A stretch of DNA of 34,949 nt. It comes from Pseudomonas migulae NBRC 103157. Its GTDB lineage: Bacteria > Pseudomonadota > Gammaproteobacteria > Pseudomonadales > Pseudomonadaceae. Each line of letters starts with the position of its first letter. Positions within the stretch are counted from its first letter, which is position 1. Below are positions 1 to 8,056 of this stretch, in pieces. Location of the stretch: assembly GCF_002091715.1 (NCBI RefSeq), contig NZ_BDAG01000056.1:1-34949 (forward strand), given 5' to 3'. The notes beneath the pieces are model-generated. The model saw only the letters and a list, made by a program, of their open reading frames with translations, was not told the DNA's origin and did not search any database. The position numbers were made by a program, and so were the translations under genes.

Positions 1-631
1 GGTCTAACCAGTCTGTGTCCACGGGAACGTACTGTGCCAGAACGTTTCGCAGGAATTCCTGAAGGTTTGCTTTCAGGGCATCAAGAGACGAACCATCACC
101 GTGCTTGTATACGTTGATCACGTATCGAAACGCACTCAGTCTTTTCAGATAACTTGAGTTTTGGCTGGCCAAGCCCATGCAGTCCAAGAAGGCTGCGATC
201 TCGTCGAAGCTCGCCGACCACACCCTCTGTGAAACATTTTCTCCTATATGCCAGTGCCGGATTTCTTTCACTAGCCAGCCACGCAATGTTTTATCCCACT
301 CATGAAACATCCCGGCAATGAGGCTCAGGCGCATCTGATCTCTCATTTCACCCAGCAGTCGATAGTATTCAACGCTTTCGTCGTACGCTCTCTCCTCGAA
401 GTCGCCTGGATCATGGCGGTCTGGGTCGAAATTAACCGAATGACTTTCTAGCCAACGCTTTCCCGCCTCATCAGCTTCCTGCTCCATATTGTCGAATTGT
501 GAAAGGAGCTTCTTTTTCCCTTGTTCAAGGTAGAAACGGTTTTCTTCGATCAAGGACTGACGAAATGGCTCCCACATTTGAAAAAGGTTAGTTTTTATTT
601 TCTTCTTCTCGTGGGGAGATTGGGTTTCCAT
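1..631 (-). CDS. Unrecognised cargo protein, C-terminus outside window
   Basis: An uninterrupted minus-strand frame runs from an ATG at 631 to the left edge, giving the first 210 residues of a protein whose end is not visible. A second in-frame ATG lies at 577. I prefer 631 because GGTGA sits about 8 bases upstream and the added residues (METQSPHEKKK...) look normal. The protein is mostly charged and helical, with no signal peptide or membrane segment, so it is probably cytosolic. Near residues 167-180 there is RYVINVYKHGDG; a 'KHG' ending a helix recalls HEPN-like helical domains found in toxins and defence proteins, but the canonical R-x4-6-H spacing is absent, so this is only a hint. It lies in the low-GC mobile element behind the recombinase operon, so it is likely cargo. 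I do not recognise the family. Confidence 0.75.
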   Translation of the reverse strand, partial: METQSPHEKKKIKTNLFQMWEPFRQSLIEENRFYLEQGKKKLLSQFDNMEQEADEAGKRWLESHSVNFDPDRHDPGDFEERAYDESVEYYRLLGEMRDQMRLSLIAGMFHEWDKTLRGWLVKEIRHWHIGENVSQRVWSASFDEIAAFLDCMGLASQNSSYLKRLSAFRYVINVYKHGDGSSLDALKANLQEFLRNVLAQYVPVDTDWLD

Positions 632-782
632 TGCGAGTCACCATGGTACGTGCGTAGGTTGTTGATGAGAGTAGTCCTGATGGGTAGCAGCTCTGCTGAA
701 CCTAGTACAGATCGTCGGTTAAGTGATCCAGCTACGCTCACGGCACCAGGAATTGGTGGTTGAGCTTGATGGTTATCCGGCA

Positions 783-1247
783 CTACAGTATTTCGAAGTA
801 CCAGCTACCAAGTTCAGCTTCAGGGGCTACAGATGGGTGCATCAGATAATCCGTATCGATATAGCCTTTCTCGCGATTGACCTTGTGCTGCATTTGGTAG
901 GTTTTCAGCGACGCCAGGTACTCATCTGGAGGTGTGCCGCTTTTTTGTAAGGCCTGATATCTCATTAGCAGCGCGAGATTGTCTCTTGCGGCCTTCGTCC
1001 TTTTTTCAATTATTGCCCTGCAGACCTCTACAAAGTCCGGATCATTGTGACCATGTCGTTGGAACGATGTGGCCATCTCTTCAAAGATACCGAGCTGTTC
1101 AGCATCAAATGTACGAAGGCATCCGGAGCTGAATTTAAAGCGGTAGCTCGCGAACATAGAAATCGCAAACTCCTGCAAGCAGCAGGCAACGGGGGAGCAC
1201 CCGGTGAGCAGCATTTCTCGATGCTGCTTGTAAGGAGATTCGTCCAT
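783..1247 (-). CDS. Unrecognised small cargo protein
   Basis: This 154-residue frame reads MDESPYKQHREMLL... The ATG at 1247 is chosen over a GTG at 1253 because GAGG lies 5 bases before it. The middle (roughly residues 40-110) is charged and helical, with FDAEQLGIFEEMATSF and IIEKRTKAARDNLALL stretches; the end is rich in Pro, Tyr and acidic residues. A short Cys-containing patch (GCSPVACCLQ) lies near residue 20. I see no signal peptide, membrane span or catalytic motif I can name. It follows the recombinase operon on the same strand with a 64-base gap, in the same low-GC DNA, so it is probably carried by the mobile element. It could be a hypothetical accessory of the element or part of a cargo system with the next gene. 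Codon use is plausible for a real gene, but no family supports it. Confidence 0.6.
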   Translation of the reverse strand: MDESPYKQHREMLLTGCSPVACCLQEFAISMFASYRFKFSSGCLRTFDAEQLGIFEEMATSFQRHGHNDPDFVEVCRAIIEKRTKAARDNLALLMRYQALQKSGTPPDEYLASLKTYQMQHKVNREKGYIDTDYLMHPSVAPEAELGSWYFEIL

Positions 1248-1311
1248 AAGCACCTCATTAAGCTGATGAGTGTCTCTATCGCTATCATTGGGCGGAGCAG
1301 CTGATTGAAGT

Positions 1312-1734
1312 TTAGGGCCGGCTCGGAGGCTTGATCGAAACCACTTTAGCGACTTTGCGAAGCTCTTGTGTCAACTCGTCCCATGCAATCAAAAGCATAA
1401 GCTCCCTAGCCAATGCCGCCTCGTATTTCGCTTTGAATCCAGAGGCTTCCTCCCTGGCCTTCGAAGCTTTTTCCTTGGCCTGTTGTACCTGTGAAGCGCC
1501 TGGTTTGCTTCGTTCTTGTTGCTCCTTCGCACGTATATGGATTTCTTGAATCAGCGGAGCGAAAACAGACCGCTGTTTTTTGATGCTACCAGGACTTCTG
1601 CCCGCTTCGACGGCGACGGATGTGACAGATATTTTGGTACCTTTTGAAACGCTAATGGGCTTTCCAGCTACAAGGCGGTTCAACGCCTCGTAGTAAACCA
1701 TTAGAGTAACTGGTGCTTCGTTTTTATCACTCAT
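1312..1734 (-). CDS. Small HTH/coiled-coil recombinase accessory protein (TnpC/GmtX-like)
   Basis: This protein of about 140 residues is the last gene of the recombinase operon, 29 bases after the 668-aa recombinase. The ATG at 1734 is preferred to a GTG at 1743 because an AAGGA lies upstream at a workable, if long, distance. Residues about 20-65 (SVTSVAVEAGRSPGSIKKQR) look like a helix-turn-helix. Residues about 70-125 form a long charged helix rich in Lys, Glu and Ala, probably a coiled coil. Tn554 carries a small TnpC of similar size behind two recombinases and gamma-mobile-trio loci carry a small GmtX. By size, position and architecture this protein fits that role, perhaps setting orientation or binding element DNA. 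The function is inferred from position and fold only. Confidence 0.7.
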   Translation of the reverse strand: MSDKNEAPVTLMVYYEALNRLVAGKPISVSKGTKISVTSVAVEAGRSPGSIKKQRSVFAPLIQEIHIRAKEQQERSKPGASQVQQAKEKASKAREEASGFKAKYEAALARELMLLIAWDELTQELRKVAKVVSIKPPSRP

Positions 1735-1763
1735 GGTATGCACATTCCTTTCACGTTGATGGC

Positions 1764-3770
1764 TCAGGGCGACTTGGCAATAATCCTTTCGCGCAGCTCA
1801 ATAAAGTCAGCAAGATTCTGCTTTTCAACCCTGTACTCCATGCTCTTCGGATCGAGTTCTGCTAGGTCAAACTCCATCAAGTTCAAGGTATCATTCAGCA
1901 CAGACTCCTTTGCTACCAAATGACGGCAACCTGGGCAACTGAAAAAGTTTCCGTGAGCACGTTTATCACAACGTACCGGGGATGCGCAGCCACCAAGTGG
2001 CGTTTCGGTATACGCGGCAAGGCCTTGTTTGACCAGTTTCAAGGTTTCGTTCAATGCTCGATCAAACCAAGCTGGGTTTGATCGCTGCTCCATGATTGTA
2101 GATCCCTTCATTCCGTAGAGTTTTTCCGTTGTCTGCAAGGCCTCGCGGATGAACATTGCTCCGTCAGCTTCAGCCTTCGCCTCTCTAAGTTCTTTCGCCA
2201 AACCAGGGTTGATGAGGCTGAAATTAAAATTTTGCGCTTCGCATCCTTTGGCGTAATAAAGACTCATGACTCTGGTCAGATGCCCCAGCAACCTCTTCAA
2301 AGACGGCAGAGTAATAAGCCCGGTTTGAGCGCAAAACACGGTCATAGTACGGCGAAATTGATGGCTGGAAATCCTCCAAGGTTTCCCGACTTGAAAGCGT
2401 GGATCGCCTCGCCAGTCTCTCAATGGATCGACGGCCTCAAGCTCCTGAATGTCTGTCTCAGCGATCAGGATTTCAGGCAGCCGGGACTCTATGGCTTCTC
2501 CCTTGATTAAATTGTCTTTAGCAGCCTTTACTCCCGAGGCAGGGTGCGATGCCACAGAAATCAGCAAGTATTTTTCTGGGTTGTGTACGTACGGTGAAAG
2601 TATTTTATAAATTTCTTCAAGCACATCGATTGGTTTCAAAATTGCGTCGGTAGTAATCCATTTCCTGGGTTTTTTCACGCCATACAGTTTGGTTGTAATT
2701 CCAGCAATGTACAGTGCATCGTTATTCCATCCGTGAACAGGCGTCAAACAATTAGTGCTAATGCTTTTCACCTCGTGATCGCGCATGAGAGTATATAAAT
2801 GCACTAGGTTTTTAGCGCAATGGGAAACTTCGCTGACAAATGACAGTATGTTGGTGATCCTTCCCCAATTGTATTTGGAAGCTAGAGCTCCCAAGGAGTT
2901 TTCCTGAACTGCATCAGCGAAACTGATGGGGCTCTGACGGTGGGCTGCTAGCTGTTCCGGTGAGGCCTTAAATCCTCGGCTATTGGGGTTGAAGTGGCTA
3001 TCTTTCCCCTTTCCATAAAATGGATTCTCTGCGGCTCTACTTAGGAGAGCACGGATTTCTGGGTAGTACTCAATGAAATCGTCCAAGTACGAATTGTACT
3101 GCTGATATTTGAAAAGTAGGATGCGGCTAGGAATAATTGGAAATTGCTGGCCATCAAGTTTGAAGTCTCGGGATATTTTTCTCAGATATGGTAAAATCTG
3201 GCCGTCGATACTAAAGCCACGATCCTGGCCGGTAAGCGTGTTCAGATTCCTGACCAGTGCGATTAAGGTTCGACTCATCAACTTCGGTAGCGGTTCTTGG
3301 AAAGCTCGAAATTTTTCGACAGAACTGAAAATTTCTGTGATTTTTAAATTGTTGTCGCCGCAGTACTGAGCCATTTTGATAATTAAATATCGGCTCGCAT
3401 GCATTGTGCCAATTCGCAGCGGCTTAGCCCTGCCATAGCTTGGGGTAAACATGCGCATGACAAAAATCTTTTTGCAAAGCAACGCATTTTCAAAACTGAA
3501 ATCACATTTTCTGTATAAAGGTAGAAAATTAAAGTTTGGATTATCAACTACGCTGTATGCGAAATTAAGGAGTATCCACTCGTCATCTTTCAGTCGACTC
3601 AATACCTTGCCATCGTTTGATCGGGATATGATCGTTTCTGGCCCGAGTCTGGCAAAAGACATGCCGCAATACGCATCAGTGCTCAGCTGCTCCGGTTCGG
3701 TGGGAAGACCACCCCAGCGTTCATCTACATTATCAATGTTTTTACTGGCTTTTTGTTTTTTCGGCTTCAT
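1764..3770 (-). CDS. Large tyrosine recombinase, third of the trio
   Basis: This 668-residue protein starts at an ATG that overlaps the stop of the preceding recombinase by four bases (ATGA), which implies translational coupling. The C-terminal half has the tyrosine-recombinase residues: a box I Arg near 330 (YTLMRDHEVKSI), H470-Q-F-R473, H497 in LLGH, and a Tyr at 505/506 (SLYYAKG). The set looks complete, so it should be catalytic. After the catalytic domain, Cys595, Cys601, Cys612, Cys615 and His617 form a possible zinc-binding cluster. The N-terminal half is a long region I cannot assign, probably for DNA binding. It is far longer than a phage integrase (about 350-400 aa) and resembles Tn554 TnpB or GmtZ-type proteins in size. 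It is expected to act on the element's ends together with the two upstream proteins. Confidence 0.9.
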   Translation of the reverse strand: MKPKKQKASKNIDNVDERWGGLPTEPEQLSTDAYCGMSFARLGPETIISRSNDGKVLSRLKDDEWILLNFAYSVVDNPNFNFLPLYRKCDFSFENALLCKKIFVMRMFTPSYGRAKPLRIGTMHASRYLIIKMAQYCGDNNLKITEIFSSVEKFRAFQEPLPKLMSRTLIALVRNLNTLTGQDRGFSIDGQILPYLRKISRDFKLDGQQFPIIPSRILLFKYQQYNSYLDDFIEYYPEIRALLSRAAENPFYGKGKDSHFNPNSRGFKASPEQLAAHRQSPISFADAVQENSLGALASKYNWGRITNILSFVSEVSHCAKNLVHLYTLMRDHEVKSISTNCLTPVHGWNNDALYIAGITTKLYGVKKPRKWITTDAILKPIDVLEEIYKILSPYVHNPEKYLLISVASHPASGVKAAKDNLIKGEAIESRLPEILIAETDIQELEAVDPLRDWRGDPRFQVGKPWRISSHQFRRTMTVFCAQTGLITLPSLKRLLGHLTRVMSLYYAKGCEAQNFNFSLINPGLAKELREAKAEADGAMFIREALQTTEKLYGMKGSTIMEQRSNPAWFDRALNETLKLVKQGLAAYTETPLGGCASPVRCDKRAHGNFFSCPGCRHLVAKESVLNDTLNLMEFDLAELDPKSMEYRVEKQNLADFIELRERIIAKSP

Positions 3771-5668
3771 TTGATCACCTTGAGTTTAAGCAAGCGGTGA
3801 TAGAGCATTTCCCAATACGGGGATAACATGCAGTATTGCTCAATCTCATTTCTAATTCGATCAATCATCGGCTTGGCTTCGGGTTTGACCTTAATGAGAT
3901 CGGAGATGAGAGTGTCTATACGTTCAAGGGCTTTGCCGTGCAAAGCTTGAAATTGATCCATATCGCTGCAAGAGTTCAGCCGCTCCGCCGTGACATAACG
4001 CATGCTCAGAATTTTCCGAATCGTCTCTTCATCCACATGCAGACGAAATTCTTTGCAGTAGATGCAGCCAACGAAATTTCGGCAATTGGGTTCGTACTGG
4101 TCTGGAGGTGTTTCAACTTCAGACGACGTTCCACCTCCGCAGCTGCCGCTAGGCGTATCGGTCGACGACTCTTTCTCCAAAATAGCAATGATAAAACTTA
4201 GAGTTGCTGAGATCTCGTCAATAGCTGTTTTTTCTTCTGCCTCGGCGTAATATTTCAAAGTTGTCTCACCACTGCTTTGAATCATTGCGGCGACTACGCT
4301 CACGCTGTATTTCTTGGATAGAAGGTATACAGGCTTGTACTTTCGCAGCTGTCGGTATGTGAGTCCTCGAAATTCAGGGTCAATGAAAAATCTCATCCTT
4401 ACATTGAAATATTCGACTGGGGCGGTTGCGATCGGTGATTCTAAAAGCTTACTCCAAGTAAACCTCAAAAATAACAGGTTACGAGTTTTGTCTCCGCATA
4501 GATATTCGCGCAGTTTCAAATATTTTTTGAAATGCTTGATGAACGTCTTCTTGACTTCAAAAGACTGCTCTAAGTCGCCCGCGCGGCCTTTAATGACGAC
4601 AAATCCAGCATTTTCGCTATTAGTAATTTCGTAGTCGGCTGACCAAGTCAGCTTTCTGAGTTGCGACTCATTAATGGCAGAATTAGCAACAAAAAGCGGA
4701 ATGAATGCCATTTGTGCAATATTGCCAATCCAAAGCCGTTTGGGGGCTCGTAAATTATCATTAGATTTCTGTAAATTTTTTCGTGCTTCCACAAAAGCTC
4801 TAATTACATAATGTGGCATTTTTGGATAGAGCACATTGCATTCATTCAGAGTGCGGAGGGTGCCGGATAGGTAATTCCAGGCAATGCTGTTCTGAGCTTT
4901 GGAACAGTTAGCAATAATGGCTGCTGTGGATATTGGGTATTCGGTAGGAAGCAAAAGCGCTTCTATATCGCGGTATGGCATCCTATGCGGAAAAGGAAGA
5001 CCTTTCAGGACAAAGTCGGTCAGCCCATCGAACATATATTGACAGGAAGCCAAGTACTCCCCCATCTCCTGCTCAGAAGGTGTGATAGTTTTTTCGCCCT
5101 TCGTTTTATCGCCTGCGCTGTGAAAAATGATTGGCAGGTCGTTCAGGAAATTGATAGTTGAATTGGGAAAGAAGAGTGTGGCATTTTTGATTGCTGCTGA
5201 TTGCAATCGGTTGCCGCGCAGCGTTTGTATGCCATTTTCACTTTGCATAGAGATGACAAGATGCTGCGTGTAAGCATCCAGAGCGTTCTTGTATTGCTGT
5301 TCGCCAGAGTGGAAATCGCTGTGCTCGCCGTCGTCACACCAATTGGCGAAGTTAGCAAATTCCTCAGCGTTGGTGAAGAGAGTTTCACCACTTGATTCGG
5401 TTTTGCATCTGGAAATATTTTCGACGCACCACTCACGAATCAATGCAGATCGAATGATGGATAGTGAGCGTGTGCCTACGGGTTTCGGAATTTTTTTCGT
5501 CTTGTAATCTCTTTCAAGATAACAAAGCGAGCCGATGTCAATCCGTCGGTTGCTTGTGCATTGAAGAATGATGCATTCAGTCGGTCGTTGTGAAAGCTCG
5601 ACAAGGAGCTCGTCAATTGATAGACGTGTAACATCAAGGTGATAATTTTCCCGTTCGTTTTTGGTCAT
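3767..5668 (-). CDS. Degenerate tyrosine recombinase-like protein, second of the trio
   Basis: This 633-residue protein begins 35 bases inside the preceding integrase gene and overlaps the next by four bases, so the three are one operon. Its fold pattern is that of a tyrosine recombinase, but key residues are replaced: box I reads SAINESQLRKL with Asn333 where Arg is expected, box II reads TYRQLRKYK with Arg439 in place of His (Arg442 kept), and box III has Gln464 in place of His. A tyrosine pair at 473/474 remains. A Cys/His cluster (C529, C535, C538, H544) follows, as in the third protein. I infer a structural or DNA-binding partner with little or no strand-cleaving activity, though another arrangement of active residues is possible. 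Alignments here are by eye. Confidence 0.85.
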   Translation of the reverse strand: MTKNERENYHLDVTRLSIDELLVELSQRPTECIILQCTSNRRIDIGSLCYLERDYKTKKIPKPVGTRSLSIIRSALIREWCVENISRCKTESSGETLFTNAEEFANFANWCDDGEHSDFHSGEQQYKNALDAYTQHLVISMQSENGIQTLRGNRLQSAAIKNATLFFPNSTINFLNDLPIIFHSAGDKTKGEKTITPSEQEMGEYLASCQYMFDGLTDFVLKGLPFPHRMPYRDIEALLLPTEYPISTAAIIANCSKAQNSIAWNYLSGTLRTLNECNVLYPKMPHYVIRAFVEARKNLQKSNDNLRAPKRLWIGNIAQMAFIPLFVANSAINESQLRKLTWSADYEITNSENAGFVVIKGRAGDLEQSFEVKKTFIKHFKKYLKLREYLCGDKTRNLLFLRFTWSKLLESPIATAPVEYFNVRMRFFIDPEFRGLTYRQLRKYKPVYLLSKKYSVSVVAAMIQSSGETTLKYYAEAEEKTAIDEISATLSFIIAILEKESSTDTPSGSCGGGTSSEVETPPDQYEPNCRNFVGCIYCKEFRLHVDEETIRKILSMRYVTAERLNSCSDMDQFQALHGKALERIDTLISDLIKVKPEAKPMIDRIRNEIEQYCMLSPYWEMLYHRLLKLKVIK

Positions 5669-7085
5669 GCTTGGCCATTTCCTTTCGGATTAATGTTTCA
5701 AGATGAATTTCGAACTCATCTTGGGCTTGAGCCAATTGCGGGTGCTCTTCCCGATATCTCAAATATGCCAATGTCGTGTTTATGTCCTCGTGGTTTAGTC
5801 TTCTTTGTAAAAGCGATAGAAGTTCTATCTGGTTCATTTTTCCGTCCTTTACTTGCTTCATGTAGTCTTCAAGTAGATTCATGCCGAATGTTGCGCGAAG
5901 ATCGTGGAAGCTATAAGAAAAATATGCGTTCATTTCATTAAGCCTTTCTTTGATTTTATTAGCGAATTGCCGAATAGCTGATCCAGCTTCAGCACTAAAG
6001 TTGAAGAGTTTCCTATCAGCATCAGCAATATAGTAAGGTCGACCTGATCGTGTCAGAAATACATACTGCCCGCCGTCATCTGTGATAGGTGATTTAGCGC
6101 ACCGAGCTTTGTGCCGGTCGGAATTAATATATACGTACAAGAGGTGATGCACCCATGCCGGCATCCCTACCGACTGCGGCTTGCTGTTTTTGGTGTCAAC
6201 CGGGGTTCCTTCACCCATCTTGATGTAATAAAGCGCGTACTTCGCAGGGTCATCCTCAGCACCGACGCCAGGTTGAATGCTGTTGTGGCGGAGGGTTAAA
6301 TTTGATTGAATACGCGCACCGGTGGTCAAGCTAACAATGTGTGCCAGCAACATCTCGGGGTTTTCGAGATCGGTTAGTGCCTTGATAAGATTATCTTGGT
6401 TCTTTCTATCTATGGGAAAGAGCTTTCCTCCATCTCTGAGGAATCGACCTGTAGAGATCGATTCTGCGTTTTTGAAGGAAAGATCGGTGGTGTGAATTTC
6501 TTTGATCTGAGATACACCATGTATGTCAGTATAGCGCCTGTGTTTCACGACTGGTTTCCACATCTCCTCCTCGGGTTTGAAGTCTCGTTCTTCTAGCTTC
6601 CAATTATAGAAACCTACTGTGTTCGAAATCTTTCTATTAGCTGGTTTGCGTTTCAGAGAGCCTCGCGCAATTTCGAGCTTCAGTTCCGACTTGTAATAGT
6701 AGGTCGGGCGATGAACCTTCAAACCTGAGAAGTCGTTGTAATCCCGCTCCCCGTCGAGGAGCTTGTTCATGAAGTCTGAAAGGTCACCCGCAGTATTTGC
6801 GATCGTCGAGTGCTTCAGTGCTTTCACATAGTTGCACCAGAACAGATAGAGGCAGCCCTCCAGCCACAGAGCACCATCAGGCTGGACGATCACATGGAGA
6901 CGATCAATGGAGGGAGGGAACAAGGGCTTTCGGCGAATGGGGTAGCCCTTTGAGAAAGGGGTATTCTTGTCTATCGGCGGGAGCCATTCAGTGGAGTCCT
7001 CTTCGCTGCAAGGCTCCCAGATCTGAACATTTTTAAGCGCCACCTTGTGGTAGCGTCCGGATGGCTTCGAGTCAAGATCAATCAT
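5634..7085 (-). CDS. Site-specific tyrosine integrase, first of the trio
   Basis: This 483-residue integrase is the first gene of the operon and nearest the element's end. All usual tyrosine-recombinase signatures are present: R258 (TTGARIQSNLTL), H394-D-L-R397 (YSFHDLRATFGMNLL), H432 (LNHED) and Y441 nine residues later. Residues about 75-115 (YLFWCNYVKALKHST) look like the N-terminal SAM-like core-binding domain. The start is an ATG at 7085 with GAGGGTG about six bases upstream. It should cut and rejoin DNA at the attachment sites. A perfect 9-bp inverted repeat directly upstream of the start may control it. Lower GC than the flanking core genes supports horizontal origin. Confidence 0.92.
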   Translation of the reverse strand: MIDLDSKPSGRYHKVALKNVQIWEPCSEEDSTEWLPPIDKNTPFSKGYPIRRKPLFPPSIDRLHVIVQPDGALWLEGCLYLFWCNYVKALKHSTIANTAGDLSDFMNKLLDGERDYNDFSGLKVHRPTYYYKSELKLEIARGSLKRKPANRKISNTVGFYNWKLEERDFKPEEEMWKPVVKHRRYTDIHGVSQIKEIHTTDLSFKNAESISTGRFLRDGGKLFPIDRKNQDNLIKALTDLENPEMLLAHIVSLTTGARIQSNLTLRHNSIQPGVGAEDDPAKYALYYIKMGEGTPVDTKNSKPQSVGMPAWVHHLLYVYINSDRHKARCAKSPITDDGGQYVFLTRSGRPYYIADADRKLFNFSAEAGSAIRQFANKIKERLNEMNAYFSYSFHDLRATFGMNLLEDYMKQVKDGKMNQIELLSLLQRRLNHEDINTTLAYLRYREEHPQLAQAQDEFEIHLETLIRKEMAKHDQKRTGKLSP

Positions 7086-7126
7086 GACAGCACCCTCTTT
7101 ATAGGTGCTGTCCAGTCAAGTTCAAC
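7086..7126 (-). promoter_or_regulatory. Integrase promoter and 9-bp inverted-repeat operator
   Basis: On the minus strand, TTGAAC and TATAAA lie 16 bases apart just before the integrase gene and look like -35 and -10 boxes. GACAGCACC at 7086-7094 and its exact complement at 7104-7112 flank the -10 and ribosome-binding region. This could be a repressor operator or an mRNA hairpin hiding the start. The predicted leader would be very short. No experimental support can be read from sequence. Confidence 0.5.
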
Positions 7127-7144
7127 TCACGAATTCTGTCAAAC

Positions 7145-7160
7145 CGCGTAAGCTCACGCG
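7145..7160. other. Probable element end / recombination core site
   Basis: The 16 bases CGCGTAAGCTCACGCG form a near-palindrome with one mismatched pair, lying exactly where the channel reading frame stops matching its family. CGCGTA also occurs twice in direct orientation (7145-7150 and 7157-7162). Tyrosine recombinases bind two inverted arms around a short spacer, so this is a reasonable candidate for the end/crossover site. The exact junction cannot be fixed without an uninterrupted relative. Confidence 0.5.
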
Positions 7161-7864
7161 TAGTTCTGCACCTTGACCGTGTGCAGCGTGATGTCCACCA
7201 CATCGCCATCGGCGCCGACTTGCGGCATCTCGATCCAGTCGCCGACCCGCAGCATGTCGTTGCTGGTCAGCTGCACGCTGGCGACGAACGACAACAGGGT
7301 GTCCTTGTAGACCAACAGAATCACCGCCGACATGGCGCCCAGACCCGACAGCAGCAACAGTGGCGAGCGGTCGATCAATGTGGCGACGATGATGATCGCG
7401 CCAAACACGTACAACACCATTTTCGTCAGTTGCACGTAGCCTTTGATCGAGCGGGTACGGGCGTGTTCGGTGCGGGCGTAGATGTCCAGCAATGCACTGA
7501 GCAGGGCACTGACCGCCAGCAGCAGGAACAGGATGGTGAATGCCAGCGCGACATTGCCGAGGAAATTCAGGCTGGTCTTGCTCAACTCCGGCACCAGATG
7601 CAGGCCGAACTGGATCACCAGAGAGGGTGTCATCTGCGCCAGGCGATGAAACACTTTATTGTGTCGAAAATCGTTGACCCAGTGCAACGCCGGCTGGCGA
7701 CCGAGCATTTTGGTCGCATGCAGAATGAGGTAACGCGCCACTCGTCCGAGGACCAGCGCAATCACCAGCAGCAGGATCAGCGCCAGGCTGGAATGCAGGA
7801 GCGGATGCTGGTCGAGAGCACCCCAAAGGTCTTGGACGTTGAGCCAGAGCTGTTTGATATCCAT
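7154..7864 (-). pseudogene. MscS/YbdG-type mechanosensitive channel, truncated by the element
   Basis: The frame starts at ATG 7864 (MDIKQLWLNVQDLW) and encodes 236 residues. It has several hydrophobic segments and then the start of the MscS beta domain, including RVGDWIEMPQVGADGDVVDI and HTVKVQN. Members of this family (YbdG-like, over 400 aa) normally continue with W/Y-D-x-T-I and a C-terminal domain. Here the frame runs two further residues and stops at 7154. The end coincides with the element's palindromic boundary, so insertion has cut the gene, and the missing part is expected beyond the far end of the element, outside the window. A longer upstream frame to 7981 exists but has no family-like sequence. 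The product probably cannot form the full pore and cytoplasmic cage. Confidence 0.85.
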
Positions 7865-8056
7865 GAGTAAAACCGTTCTTCTATAGGACGCGTCGGGGCG
7901 ATTAGAGCATTTAAGACGCTTTGGATGACGTTTGAGGACAAAAGAGGCAACAAAAAAGCCACTGTTTACGGTCGTTTGCATAAAGAAACTCGGCCTTCGC
8001 GCTCGAAACCGTTACCCTATGCAGCTGTTTTTTTGTATTTCTTCGAGGTAGCACCC

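Noticed and set aside
521..763. 80-residue plus-strand frame at the left end
   Set aside because: It crosses the start of the cargo gene on the other strand and lacks an RBS or motif.
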